A DNA stretch of 40,735 nt, taken from NCBI RefSeq assembly GCF_000766945.1, contig NZ_KN266213.1, positions 185,701 through 226,435 on the forward strand, in the 5' to 3' direction. Positions 17,576-24,833 of this stretch are shown here, one piece after another. The notes below the pieces were generated by a model, which did no database searches, was not told where the DNA came from, and saw nothing but the letters and a program-made list of their open reading frames with translations. Position 1 is the stretch's first letter; every line of letters starts with the position of its first letter. The position numbers were made by a program, and so were the translations under genes. Origin of the DNA: Cellvibrio mixtus subsp. mixtus J3-8. Its GTDB lineage: Bacteria; Pseudomonadota; Gammaproteobacteria; Pseudomonadales; Cellvibrionaceae.

Positions 17576-17779
17576 ATGATTAGTAATCAGCAACACATAC
17601 AAGAGCTGGCGTATTATTTATGGTTATCTGAAGGAAAACCTGAGGGGCAATCAGATAAACACTGGCAGATTGCAATTTCAATGGCTGAAAAAGAAAATGA
17701 TCATCCCCATCAAAAGCGCTCTGTCGATCCCTCCGAAGCAAAAGGTTCAACAGAGCCAGAACAACCGGATCAAACCTGA
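17576..17779 (+). CDS. DUF2934 small protein
   Basis: The 67-residue protein carries the DUF2934 signature, a single helix-turn motif: IQELAYYLWLSEGKPEGQSDKHWQIAISMAE, with conserved W, G-P-G and H-W positions. The C-terminal third is charged and disordered. The function of the family is unknown; its genes often sit among general-stress genes. The start at 17576 has AGGGG about 7 nt upstream; an in-frame ATG at 17561 has no such site. It is the first of a cluster of small stress-type genes. Confidence 0.85.
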   Translation: MISNQQHIQELAYYLWLSEGKPEGQSDKHWQIAISMAEKENDHPHQKRSVDPSEAKGSTEPEQPDQT

Positions 17780-17832
17780 GCCAGTATTGAATTTAATGAA
17801 TATCCACTTCAATAAATAATGGAGTAAATCCC

Positions 17833-18084
17833 ATGACTGGAAAACTTGATAAAACTGCATTTGGTATAGAATTGGACCGGCGCCTGGATGAAGTCATTGC
17901 ATGGGCGGTAAAAGAATGCCCAATAAAAGACGCAAACCTTGCCTATGCTGATTTTGCTAAAGTCCGCATCGATTTCCATCAGGTAGCAACCGGTGAAATT
18001 AAAGCAGACAATCCATTAAGCGATGCGGAACCTGAAGACGGTGGCCCGCAATATATCAATGATAATCCTGCGCCCTGGCCATAA
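17833..18084 (+). CDS. Hypothetical small acidic protein
   Basis: The 83-residue soluble protein has no signal peptide or membrane segment. It is helical in the first half (DRRLDEVIAWAVKECP) and acidic and Pro-rich at the end. GGAG lies 8 nt before the ATG, and it is 53 bases behind DUF2934 on the same strand, so the two are likely co-transcribed. The family was not recognised. Function unknown. Confidence 0.7.
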   Translation: MTGKLDKTAFGIELDRRLDEVIAWAVKECPIKDANLAYADFAKVRIDFHQVATGEIKADNPLSDAEPEDGGPQYINDNPAPWP

Positions 18085-18106
18085 AAAATTGAGTATTGTG
18101 TAGAAA

Positions 18107-19231
18107 TTATTTTTTAGGTTCATTGCTAGTCACCAAAAATTCCAGGCCTACTCCCGGATCTTCTTCGCCTGACGAATAAATTGGGCTTGCCGCCTTACTG
18201 GCTTTATGCCCGAGCACCAAATCCTTATCTAACGGATAACCAGGTTCAGGGGTATTATCCTCAGTTAACGTATTTGTTTCGCTGTAAACTGGTTTTTTCT
18301 CGTCGTGCATAGCAGCCTCCTCATCACAGGTTGATACAGCAAAATCCAGTGGTTTAACCTTGGTTCCGCGACGGCCGGCATAGATTCGCGTAAATTCAGC
18401 TCCAAATAAAACAATTAATCCCACGTAGGATACCCACAACATAATTAAAATAATTGTTCCTGCAGCACCGTAAGCAGAAGCAGGATTGCTATGGCCAAAA
18501 TAAATACCCAATGCATATTTCGCCAATACAAATAGTACCGCGGTAACAAACGCCCCTGTCCAGACATCACGCCAGGGCACTATCGCATCGGGCAAGAATT
18601 TAAAGATGGCCGCAAATAAAAAAGTGATAACACCAAGTGATAACGATATATCTAGAAAACGGAAGACAATATTGAATGTCTCGGAGAAATAATAGGCAAC
18701 CCACCCGCTTAATATCGTCAACAATGCAGATAACACCAGCGAAACAAGCAGGATAAATCCCACCGCAAGAATTAATCCAAAGGAAGAAACCCTATCCAAT
18801 ACCATTTTCATGATTTTTCCTTCGGCTTGGGGTTTAACCTCCCAAATAGAATTTAATGTTTGCTGGAGCTGGTAAAAAACACCTGTTGCCCCGAAGATCA
18901 ACGTAGCAATCCCGACCATCGATGCAAAAGTAGAATCATGATGAACGCTGGCGTTTGCGATAATGGCTTCAATATCTTTTGCCGTGTTACCGCCAATCAT
19001 TCCCCCCACTTCTGCACTGATTCGTCGCGTTATCGCTTCTTCGCCAAAAAAATAACCAGCCAGATTAATAATAATCACCAGCAGGCCCGGTAGGGAAAAA
19101 ATAGTATAGAAAGAAATCACCGCACTATTCCGGAAAGGATCGCGATCCAGCCATTGCAGGAACGTATCACGGAACATGAACGCCCATTCTTTAGCTTTTC
19201 CATATCCTTTGATTTTCCCATACTGTGTCAT
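18107..19231 (-). CDS. YihY/BrkB-family inner membrane protein
   Basis: The 374-residue protein has six membrane helices in the order typical of YihY/BrkB. Family features include DPFRNSAVISFYTIFSLPGLL in the first helix, GATGVFYQLQQTLNSIWEVKP, and a GAAGTIILIMLWVSYVGLIVLFGAEFTRIYA end. A hydrophilic tail of about 90 residues follows. The family was once mislabelled ribonuclease BN; its role is unknown. The tail is longer than in most short members. It is convergent with the DUF2934 pair and divergent from the membrane-anchored DUF4142 gene. The start at 19231 has only a weak ribosome site. Confidence 0.88.
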   Translation of the reverse strand: MTQYGKIKGYGKAKEWAFMFRDTFLQWLDRDPFRNSAVISFYTIFSLPGLLVIIINLAGYFFGEEAITRRISAEVGGMIGGNTAKDIEAIIANASVHHDSTFASMVGIATLIFGATGVFYQLQQTLNSIWEVKPQAEGKIMKMVLDRVSSFGLILAVGFILLVSLVLSALLTILSGWVAYYFSETFNIVFRFLDISLSLGVITFLFAAIFKFLPDAIVPWRDVWTGAFVTAVLFVLAKYALGIYFGHSNPASAYGAAGTIILIMLWVSYVGLIVLFGAEFTRIYAGRRGTKVKPLDFAVSTCDEEAAMHDEKKPVYSETNTLTEDNTPEPGYPLDKDLVLGHKASKAASPIYSSGEEDPGVGLEFLVTSNEPKK

Positions 19232-19441
19232 GACTACACCGTTATTTAAAAAGAATAGGAATATGAGTTAGGCCACATCAAGGCACTTTAACTTCTGATA
19301 ACAAAATCAAGCAGATAGTTCCCATTCGTTATGCTATTCAGCAGGCTAAGGTGTCTAAAGACCGTTGTTTTCCATGACAAATAAGCGATTTAATAAAAAC
19401 CTGGTGATAATTAACGGAATCATTCGCCGTATGTAAAGGTC

Positions 19442-19470
19442 CACCCTAAAGACGGTTTTTTCTTTAGGTG
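19442..19470 (+). promoter_or_regulatory. Hairpin in the leader of the DUF4142 gene
   Basis: CTAAAGA (19446-19452) and TCTTTAG (19461-19467) pair around a short loop, with flanking C/G pairs and one bulge. A related CTAAAGACCGTT copy lies about 90 bases upstream at 19355-19366. The hairpin lies 30 bases before the ATG; it may be a leader structure or a weak terminator. Confidence 0.35.
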
Positions 19471-19499
19471 TGCATTTTACTTAAATAGGTGAATGAAAG

Positions 19500-20072
19500 A
19501 TGCGTACAAAAAATATTGTATTGATAGGCGCTGCATTTGCTATCGGTTTTTTGTTAACCAAACTCGGCAAACGCCAACAAGCAGACATTACCCATCTAAT
19601 TGAAAAGGCAATTTATAAAGGATTTGCCGAAATAAAAAATTCCAAATTAGCTGTGCAAAATTCCAAATCAACCAATATTAAAATATTTGCCCAACGAATG
19701 ATTGATGACCATGTGGCCATGAATCAAAAAATAACAGAGATCACCCGCTCCAAAAATATTCCCACACCTACTATCGATAATTATATCGATAGTGGTGAAC
19801 CCTATCTTTTAAATCCTGCCAGTGATGAATTTTTTGATGAGGATTATGTGGACTATCAATTAACTGCACATAACGACCTGGTTAAATTATTTAAAAAAAT
19901 CAGGGATTTTGGCGACCCGGAAATACAAGTTTTTTTTACTCATGCGTTGGAGCAATTGGGCCATCACTTAAGAATGGCGCAAGATCTGGCAGATACGTTT
20001 CACACTAACAATATTCCAACAAGCCCGTTAAAAAATACCGATTTTGTTGAAGAACCCAATTATAAAGTTTGA
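19500..20072 (+). CDS. Membrane-anchored DUF4142 protein
   Basis: The 190-residue protein starts with a membrane anchor (residues 5-20, NIVLIGAAFAIGFLL) and a KLGKR stop-transfer end. The rest is helical, with DUF4142 features: a first helix ending NSKLAVQNS, then STNIKIFAQRMIDDHVAMNQKITEIT. The second half carries HNDLVKLFKKIRDFGDPEIQVFFTHALEQLGHHLRMAQDL, which resembles helices of ferritin-like bundles. A short proline-rich gene follows within 18 bases. Its role is unknown; a cell-envelope stress protein is the best guess. It is acidic in the middle loop (DEFFDEDYVDY). Confidence 0.8.
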   Translation: MRTKNIVLIGAAFAIGFLLTKLGKRQQADITHLIEKAIYKGFAEIKNSKLAVQNSKSTNIKIFAQRMIDDHVAMNQKITEITRSKNIPTPTIDNYIDSGEPYLLNPASDEFFDEDYVDYQLTAHNDLVKLFKKIRDFGDPEIQVFFTHALEQLGHHLRMAQDLADTFHTNNIPTSPLKNTDFVEEPNYKV

Positions 20073-20089
20073 ATGATGAGGAAAGAGCC

Positions 20090-20299
20090 ATGATAAATCA
20101 AAGCCAGAACATTATAGCGATTACCACACCACCGGAAACTCCGCCGCCCACACCAAATCCGATTGATCCGCCACAACCTTCTCCAGTTCCGATTCCAGAT
20201 CCAACACCAGAACCAACTCCCAATTCCCCCGGTACGCCGGATCAACCAATCCAGCCTATAGATCCAACCGAGCCAACACATCCAGTTGCAAATAGTTGA
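20090..20299 (+). CDS. Proline-rich miniprotein, unknown family
   Basis: The 69-residue product is about one third proline and is dominated by PP, PxP and TPxP units with Asp, Glu, Gln and Asn. It has no signal peptide, no Cys, Trp, Phe, Tyr or Leu-rich stretch, so it should be extended and soluble. GAGGAAAGA before the ATG is a good ribosome site. It starts 17 bases after the DUF4142 stop and is followed by the CBS-pair gene, so the three are a likely operon. Composition resembles the extended Pro-rich tails of many secreted proteins, but a partner is not obvious. Confidence 0.7.
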   Translation: MINQSQNIIAITTPPETPPPTPNPIDPPQPSPVPIPDPTPEPTPNSPGTPDQPIQPIDPTEPTHPVANS

Positions 20300-20339
20300 A
20301 TCGATTGCTGTATTAACCATATTTCACAGGAGAAATATC

Positions 20340-20753
20340 ATGAAAATTAAAGATATTATGACTCGAAACGTGGAAACACTTTCACCGGAAAAAACTATCG
20401 GCGAAGCGGCTAGCGTTATGGCTCGCGTGGATAGCGGTGCAATTTTAGTCAATGAAGGCGATCGCCTTGTAGGGATAATTACTGACCGCGACATTGCAAT
20501 CCGCGCAGTGGCGGAAGGTTTAAGCCATGAAACACCCATAAGCCAGGTGATGACTGAAAAAATTCGCTATTGTTTTGATGATGAAGACATCCAGCACGTG
20601 GCTGAAAATATGGCCGATATCCAGATCAGGCGCTTACCCGTTTTAAATCGTGATAAGCGGCTCGTTGGGATTGTCTCACTCGGAAATATTGCGAGCTGTC
20701 GCAGCCAAAAAGCAAGTGCCACTGTATTGCAAGGTGTTGCTAAAGCCCACTAG
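20340..20753 (+). CDS. CBS-pair domain protein
   Basis: The 137-residue protein is two tandem CBS motifs (about residues 1-60 and 70-130). First: MTRNVETLSPEKTIGEAASVMARVDSGAILV with DRLVGIITDRDIAIRAVAEG. Second: MTEKIRYCFDDEDIQHVAENM with RRLPVLNRDKRLVGIVSLG. Such pairs bind AMP, ATP or SAM and sense energy or redox state; there is no enzyme domain attached. The ATG at 20340 has AGGAG about 7 nt before it. It follows the proline-rich gene and is probably the last of the stress-type operon. Confidence 0.93.
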   Translation: MKIKDIMTRNVETLSPEKTIGEAASVMARVDSGAILVNEGDRLVGIITDRDIAIRAVAEGLSHETPISQVMTEKIRYCFDDEDIQHVAENMADIQIRRLPVLNRDKRLVGIVSLGNIASCRSQKASATVLQGVAKAH

Positions 20754-20774
20754 ATAAGCCATTTAATAAAATTA

Positions 20775-20814
20775 GCGTACTGCACTTAAAATTAAGCCAT
20801 TAGGTGCAGCACGC
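20775..20814. terminator. Hairpin between convergent CBS and PEP-CTERM genes
   Basis: GCGTACTGCAC and GTGCAGCACGC pair at 10 of 11 positions. The mismatch is A-C on plus and U-G on minus, so it fits better as a minus-strand RNA hairpin ending the PEP-CTERM gene. No long T-run follows. Confidence 0.55.
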
Positions 20815-20827
20815 AATAATAATGTTG

Positions 20828-21586
20828 CTATTTTTCCAAAATAAAATGCTTGCGTTTATATAAAAGTGAAAGTGCTCCGATCAATAATAAATAGATTGAA
20901 GGGCTTTCGGGGACATTAGCTACCGAGCGTTTTCTAATAAAAAATTCTTCCAAAGTAATATCTATAGCCGATGCTTTGGATCGCCCGATTTCATGTTCAT
21001 CTTGCATTCCAATTGAAACATATCCATAAGTATCAGGGCCTGCTTCCCATTGTAACTCCTGAACAAGCCCCAAACCGCTTAACAAATGCTTCCCCCAATT
21101 CATGATCCCCAAACTGATGCCCATGGTTGTATAGTCCGGAGTGTCGCCATATACATAAATATTCTGTTCATAAAGATAGATAGCTTCAATATTAGAGCCA
21201 TCACCAATATCATCATTGGTATAGTTCACACCTTCTATTAAAAGCGAAGGCCAAAACGGCTCCTTTATTTCTACAGAAGGGCTTAAGACCTTACCATTTA
21301 TGTTGACGACCAAAGTGAGCCAATTATTGGTGTAACTTTCGTATGATTGATTGGTGGGAGTTCCCCGAATACTGCCCGGTGCTTTATCTACGTCATACCA
21401 AAATGAACCTGAAACCTCCGTCCCCAAGAGGTCTTCATCAAAATATCCGTCATATTTATCCTCATCGCCGTCTAAAAAAGAAGTGATCGTACCGCGAAAC
21501 CCACCCTCAATAATTATCGCTTGAGCATTAAGCGCAATGAGAAAAAAAGGGATCAACAGCAGTTTTAAAATAGTGAGGCTTTTCAT
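20828..21586 (-). CDS. Secreted protein with PEP-CTERM-like sorting tail
   Basis: The 252-residue product has a signal peptide (MKSLTILKLLLIPFFLIALNAQA). The body has the look of PEP-CTERM envelope proteins: FRGTITSF at the start, GSFWYDVDKAPGS, and aromatic strands. The C-terminus has VPESPSIYLLLIGALSLLYKRKH: a VPE motif, a hydrophobic helix and a basic end, close to the standard VPEP form but with SPS in place of PST. An exosortase would cut and anchor or release such a protein. No exosortase was seen here. AGGATG before the ATG is a good ribosome site. The function of the mature part is unknown. Confidence 0.8.
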   Translation of the reverse strand: MKSLTILKLLLIPFFLIALNAQAIIIEGGFRGTITSFLDGDEDKYDGYFDEDLLGTEVSGSFWYDVDKAPGSIRGTPTNQSYESYTNNWLTLVVNINGKVLSPSVEIKEPFWPSLLIEGVNYTNDDIGDGSNIEAIYLYEQNIYVYGDTPDYTTMGISLGIMNWGKHLLSGLGLVQELQWEAGPDTYGYVSIGMQDEHEIGRSKASAIDITLEEFFIRKRSVANVPESPSIYLLLIGALSLLYKRKHFILEK

Positions 21587-21898
21587 AAATCATCCTTTTA
21601 ACTGAGAAGGTAAAATGGATGACTATTAGGCGCTCAACAAATGTACTTTTCAACTGGATTTAATGCAGTAAAAATAAAAATTAGCATCTGACCAATCAAG
21701 AATAACGAGGTTCGACTTTTTTCGATGAATACTATTTACACGTTATTCTGTAGTTTATATTCCAACCCGAAAGTCGAACTCGCCTTTTAGATAATGCCCT
21801 CCTAGAATCCAGCCGCACAAGTTATGAACTGTATTATTCATAGCTTGCGTGATGATGCATTCCACAAATTCCGGTTTTTATTCTTTAGGGAGAAAACG
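21587..21898. promoter_or_regulatory. Intergenic region with interleaved inverted repeats upstream of the LPMO gene
   Basis: Two inverted repeats interleave. AGAATAACG (21699-21707) matches CGTTATTCT (21741-21749), and GTTCGACTTT (21710-21719) matches AAAGTCGAAC (21770-21779). The order A-B-A'-B' is that of an H-type pseudoknot or two exclusive hairpins. The second pair extends by CGAG/CTCG with one bulged G. The LPMO start is 120 bases downstream. Confidence 0.55.
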
Positions 21899-23026
21899 AT
21901 GAAAATAAATAAAATAACGTCTTTGCGAATCTCAGCATTTATCGCCGGGGCCTTATCTTTTTTTACAGTTGCTGATTTAAGCGCCCACGGTTATGTTTCT
22001 TCACCACAAAGCAGGGTATTGGTGTGCCATAAAGATAATATTGAAAATCCTGCATTACCGGCTTGTGCTGCCGCGAAAGCCGCGAACTATAACGAACTTG
22101 GTTTCTATTCCATCCAGGAAGTAGCCGTCTATGAAGCCAGGGATGATCATCAGCAATGGATTCCTGACGGAAAATTATGCAGTGCCAACCGACCTATGTA
22201 TTACGGTGTGGACCTGGCCCGTAACGACTGGCCTGCAACAATCGTCACACCAGGACCACGTGAATTTATCTGGACAAATACTGCATCCCACCGCACCACT
22301 TATTTTCGTTATTACATTACCAAGCCAGGTTTTGACCCTGCGGGTGCCCCGCTGAAATGGTCCGACCTGGAATTGATTCACGATTCCGGCCCGGAGCCCC
22401 AACAAACCACCTCCACCCATATCGTCAACTTACCTCAACGTAGTGGTAAACATATTGTTTATGCGATTTGGCAACGTGATTGGAAAACGGATGCGGCGGA
22501 AGCAAATTACCAATGTATTGATGTGGACTTCCAACCTAACTCGTCATCCAGCGTAAGCAGTAGTTCAAGTTCTGTAGTGGATAATTGCAGCACCTTGCCC
22601 TATTGGAATAGCAGCACTGTTTACGTGGGCGGCAACCAGGTACAACACAACAATAAACGTTACCGGGCAAATTACTGGACGCAGGGAAATAACCCCGAGC
22701 AATCATCCGGGCAATATAATCACTGGCTGGACCTGGGTTCCTGTAATGTAACGAGTTCCGCATCAAGTTCACTCGCATCAAGCAAGCGGAGCAGCTCAAG
22801 TTTGCCCTCTTCAAGCCGATCAAATTCATCAATCCCATTGGGTTGCAACTCACCAACCTATAACAGCAGTTATATCTATAAGAATGGCGATCTGACCCAA
22901 AACTTCGGGTACGAATACAGATGTAATGTCAGCGGCTGGTGTAATTCCGGTGGAGCTTATGCACCGGGTGTGGGCTGGGCCTGGACCTATGCGTGGACCC
23001 AGGTTCGCGGCTGCGCGATCGAATAA
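21899..23026 (+). CDS. lpmo10A: AA10 lytic polysaccharide monooxygenase with CBM5 and CBM73 (chitin type)
   Basis: The 375-residue secreted protein is a copper monooxygenase that cleaves crystalline polysaccharide by oxidation. The signal peptide ends at Ala29, so mature residue 1 is His30 (HGYVSSPQSR). His131 in NTASHRTT completes the copper histidine brace. A Ser linker (about residues 217-226) leads to a CBM5-type chitin-binding module (NCSTLPYWNSSTVYVGG to HWLDLGSC), a second Ser linker, and a Cys-rich C-terminal module (CNSPTYNSSYIY, SGWCNSGG, WTYAWTQVRGC) as in CBM73. The AA10-CBM5-CBM73 order matches Cellvibrio japonicus CjLPMO10A, which acts on chitin. Start 21899 has TAGGGAG upstream; a longer frame extension lacks a proper leader. 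Confidence 0.95.
   Translation: MKINKITSLRISAFIAGALSFFTVADLSAHGYVSSPQSRVLVCHKDNIENPALPACAAAKAANYNELGFYSIQEVAVYEARDDHQQWIPDGKLCSANRPMYYGVDLARNDWPATIVTPGPREFIWTNTASHRTTYFRYYITKPGFDPAGAPLKWSDLELIHDSGPEPQQTTSTHIVNLPQRSGKHIVYAIWQRDWKTDAAEANYQCIDVDFQPNSSSSVSSSSSSVVDNCSTLPYWNSSTVYVGGNQVQHNNKRYRANYWTQGNNPEQSSGQYNHWLDLGSCNVTSSASSSLASSKRSSSSLPSSSRSNSSIPLGCNSPTYNSSYIYKNGDLTQNFGYEYRCNVSGWCNSGGAYAPGVGWAWTYAWTQVRGCAIE
22544..22841 (+). repeat. Poly-serine linkers of the LPMO
   Basis: Serine-rich runs flank the CBM5 module (about 22544-22577 and 22748-22835). Mixed TCx and AGx codons show that the runs are kept at the protein level, not by simple slippage of one triplet. Confidence 0.85.
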
Positions 23027-23054
23027 ATTTTCAACTTCGATAGCGATGTCTATT

Positions 23055-23088
23055 AAGAAACAGCAGCTTCGGCTGCTGTTTCTTTTGT
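23055..23088 (+). terminator. Rho-independent terminator of the LPMO gene
   Basis: AAGAAACAGCAGC and GCTGCTGTTTCTT form a perfect 13-bp stem with a TTCG tetraloop followed by T residues, 28 bases after the stop. Confidence 0.93.
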
Positions 23089-23178
23089 CTGTTATATAAA
23101 GTTATCCGCCATTTTGTACAGATCAACAATCGCCAACTAAGCTTTCCTGATCATGAGCGGTAAAAATGGGAAAGCACA

Positions 23179-24495
23179 ATGTTTAACGCACAATTGAAAC
23201 AAGAGTTAGCTGTTTTAACCGAACAGCTGTCGTCCATGCTGCAAGTACGCGAAAGCCTGGACAGTGAAATGCTAATGCTCAACCTGGATCCGCAAGGCCG
23301 GATTATTTATGCCAATGCCAATTTTGAAGCGGAAATGGCGTTTACCAGTGGCCAGGTCCTTAACCGTCAGTTGATCGATCTGGTTCCCGCCTATGCGCAA
23401 AAAACCGACCATTTCGAACGCATGAGAAATGCCATCCAACTTGGAGCACATTGGGCAGGTGCGCTACAAATAGTTCGCGGGGATGAAGAAGAGGCCTGGT
23501 TGCGTGCGATTGTCCAGCCGGTAAAAAGCAGCCGTGGGGAAATAAAAAACTTTTCAGTCTATGCGAATGACCTTACCCGCACCATTGAAGCCTCTTGTGA
23601 ACACCAGAATTTGATTGAAGCATTGCAGCGTTCAACGGCGGTTATTGAATTTGACTTAAATGGAAATGTGTTGACAGCCAATGATCGTTTTTTAAAAGGG
23701 ATGGGCTATTCCCTGAATCAAATTGTCGGCAAGCATCACCGCATTTTTTGTGAACCGAGCGAATATAATTCCCAGGCTTATCAGTCATTTTGGGAAAAAC
23801 TTCGCCGCGGTGAATTTATTGCAGACCGATTCAAACGTGTTGATAGTTATGGCCGCATTGTCTGGCTGGAAGCGTCTTACAATCCCATTTCTGACTCCCA
23901 TAATCGCCTTTATAAAATTGTAAAATTCGCAACCGTTATTACTGATCAAGTGAATGGTGAGTTGGCCGTTGCGCAAGCCGCTGATATTGCATACAGCACG
24001 TCGCAGCACACAGATGCCACCGCTAAAAAAGGCAGTAGTGTGGTACAACAAACCGTAGAAGTGATGCGTGAATTAGCGGCGCAAATGGAGGCGGCTGCCG
24101 AAGGAATTGCTGCACTGGATAAACAATCGCAAATCATCGGCACCATTGTTAAAAGCATCGGCAGCATTGCCGACCAAACCAATTTGCTCGCGTTAAATGC
24201 CGCTATTGAAGCCGCACGCGCCGGCGACCAGGGCCGTGGCTTCGCCGTCGTTGCCGATGAAGTCCGCCAACTCGCTTCACGCACCAGCCAGGCCACAGTA
24301 GAAATTGTCAGCGTGGTTTCGCAAAACCAGAAACTCGCAGAAGAAGCGGTACAAATAATCGAAAATGGAAAACGCCAGGCCGTACAAGGCCTCGAACTTT
24401 CCGCACAAGCAGGCGATGTTATTGTAGAAATTCAGGACGGTGCGCAAAAAGTTGTTAGTGCGGTAGGCCAGTTTGCAAATAGGCTGTCAACCTGA
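23179..24495 (+). CDS. Soluble PAS-PAS methyl-accepting chemotaxis protein (BdlA-like)
   Basis: The 438-residue receptor has no membrane helix. Two PAS domains (about residues 25-135 and 145-265; second has [13 protein letters not shown] and [16 protein letters not shown]) are followed by a chemoreceptor signalling domain with the conserved tip [20 protein letters not shown] and [15 protein letters not shown]. This layout resembles Pseudomonas aeruginosa BdlA, which drives biofilm dispersion, and other cytoplasmic energy or redox sensors. No HAMP domain was seen. It stands between the LPMO and the amidase gene with its own terminator. The signal it senses is unknown; a redox cofactor or heme in the PAS domains is possible. 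Confidence 0.9.
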   Translation: MFNAQLKQELAVLTEQLSSMLQVRESLDSEMLMLNLDPQGRIIYANANFEAEMAFTSGQVLNRQLIDLVPAYAQKTDHFERMRNAIQLGAHWAGALQIVRGDEEEAWLRAIVQPVKSSRGEIKNFSVYANDLTRTIEASCEHQNLIEALQRSTAVIEFDLNGNVLTANDRFLKGMGYSLNQIVGKHHRIFCEPSEYNSQAYQSFWEKLRRGEFIADRFKRVDSYGRIVWLEASYNPISDSHNRLYKIVKFATVITDQVNGELAVAQAADIAYSTSQHTDATAKKGSSVVQQTVEVMRELAAQMEAAAEGIAALDKQSQIIGTIVKSIGSIADQTNLLALNAAIEAARAGDQGRGFAVVADEVRQLASRTSQATVEIVSVVSQNQKLAEEAVQIIENGKRQAVQGLELSAQAGDVIVEIQDGAQKVVSAVGQFANRLST

Positions 24496-24523
24496 TGTAA
24501 ATTTCATATCACAGAAATAAACG

Positions 24524-24548
24524 CGGGCCATGGAGGCCCGTTTTTATT
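24524..24548 (+). terminator. Rho-independent terminator of the chemoreceptor gene
   Basis: CGGGCC and GGCCCG (24524-24529, 24535-24540) form a 6-bp stem with a 5-base loop, followed by TTTTTATTTTT. Confidence 0.85.
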
Positions 24549-24766
24549 TTTGGTGATGGAGTGCACAAAACTTTTCCAATGCCAGGCGCCCTTTTAAAAA
24601 TGGAGTGGATTTCCCAACTCAACATTTCAAACGCATTCGCAATTTGTTTCAGATGCAACATCAAGATGCGTCTTTCGACTCACCTTTGCTTAATCCATGT
24701 TGAATTTTATTCATGCTGCATCCTTCACACCCGCGTCATTCAAGGTCTGTAAAACACAATTGCATA

Positions 24767-24781
24767 TGGCATAAGAGTTGC
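24767..24781 (+). promoter_or_regulatory. Candidate sigma-54 promoter upstream of the amidase
   Basis: TGGCATAAGAGTTGC matches the -24 GG and -12 GC elements with the exact 10-base spacing of sigma-54 promoters, with TGGCA and TTGC intact. Transcription would begin near 24793, giving a leader of about 41 bases. A small inverted repeat (TGAAT TTT ATTCA, 24701-24713) lies upstream as a possible activator site. Confidence 0.6.
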
Positions 24782-24833
24782 CCAAAGGAGGAACCCAACC
24801 GTTACTGCCACTTATCGGGAGCATTTTTCTGCC

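Noticed and set aside
20060-20320. Minus-strand frame rich in Trp, Arg and Ile
   Set aside because: It is the antisense shadow of the proline-rich gene.
24785-24792. Strong Shine-Dalgarno AAGGAGGA before the amidase
   Set aside because: No start codon follows at a usable distance; the next in-frame start is ATG 24834.
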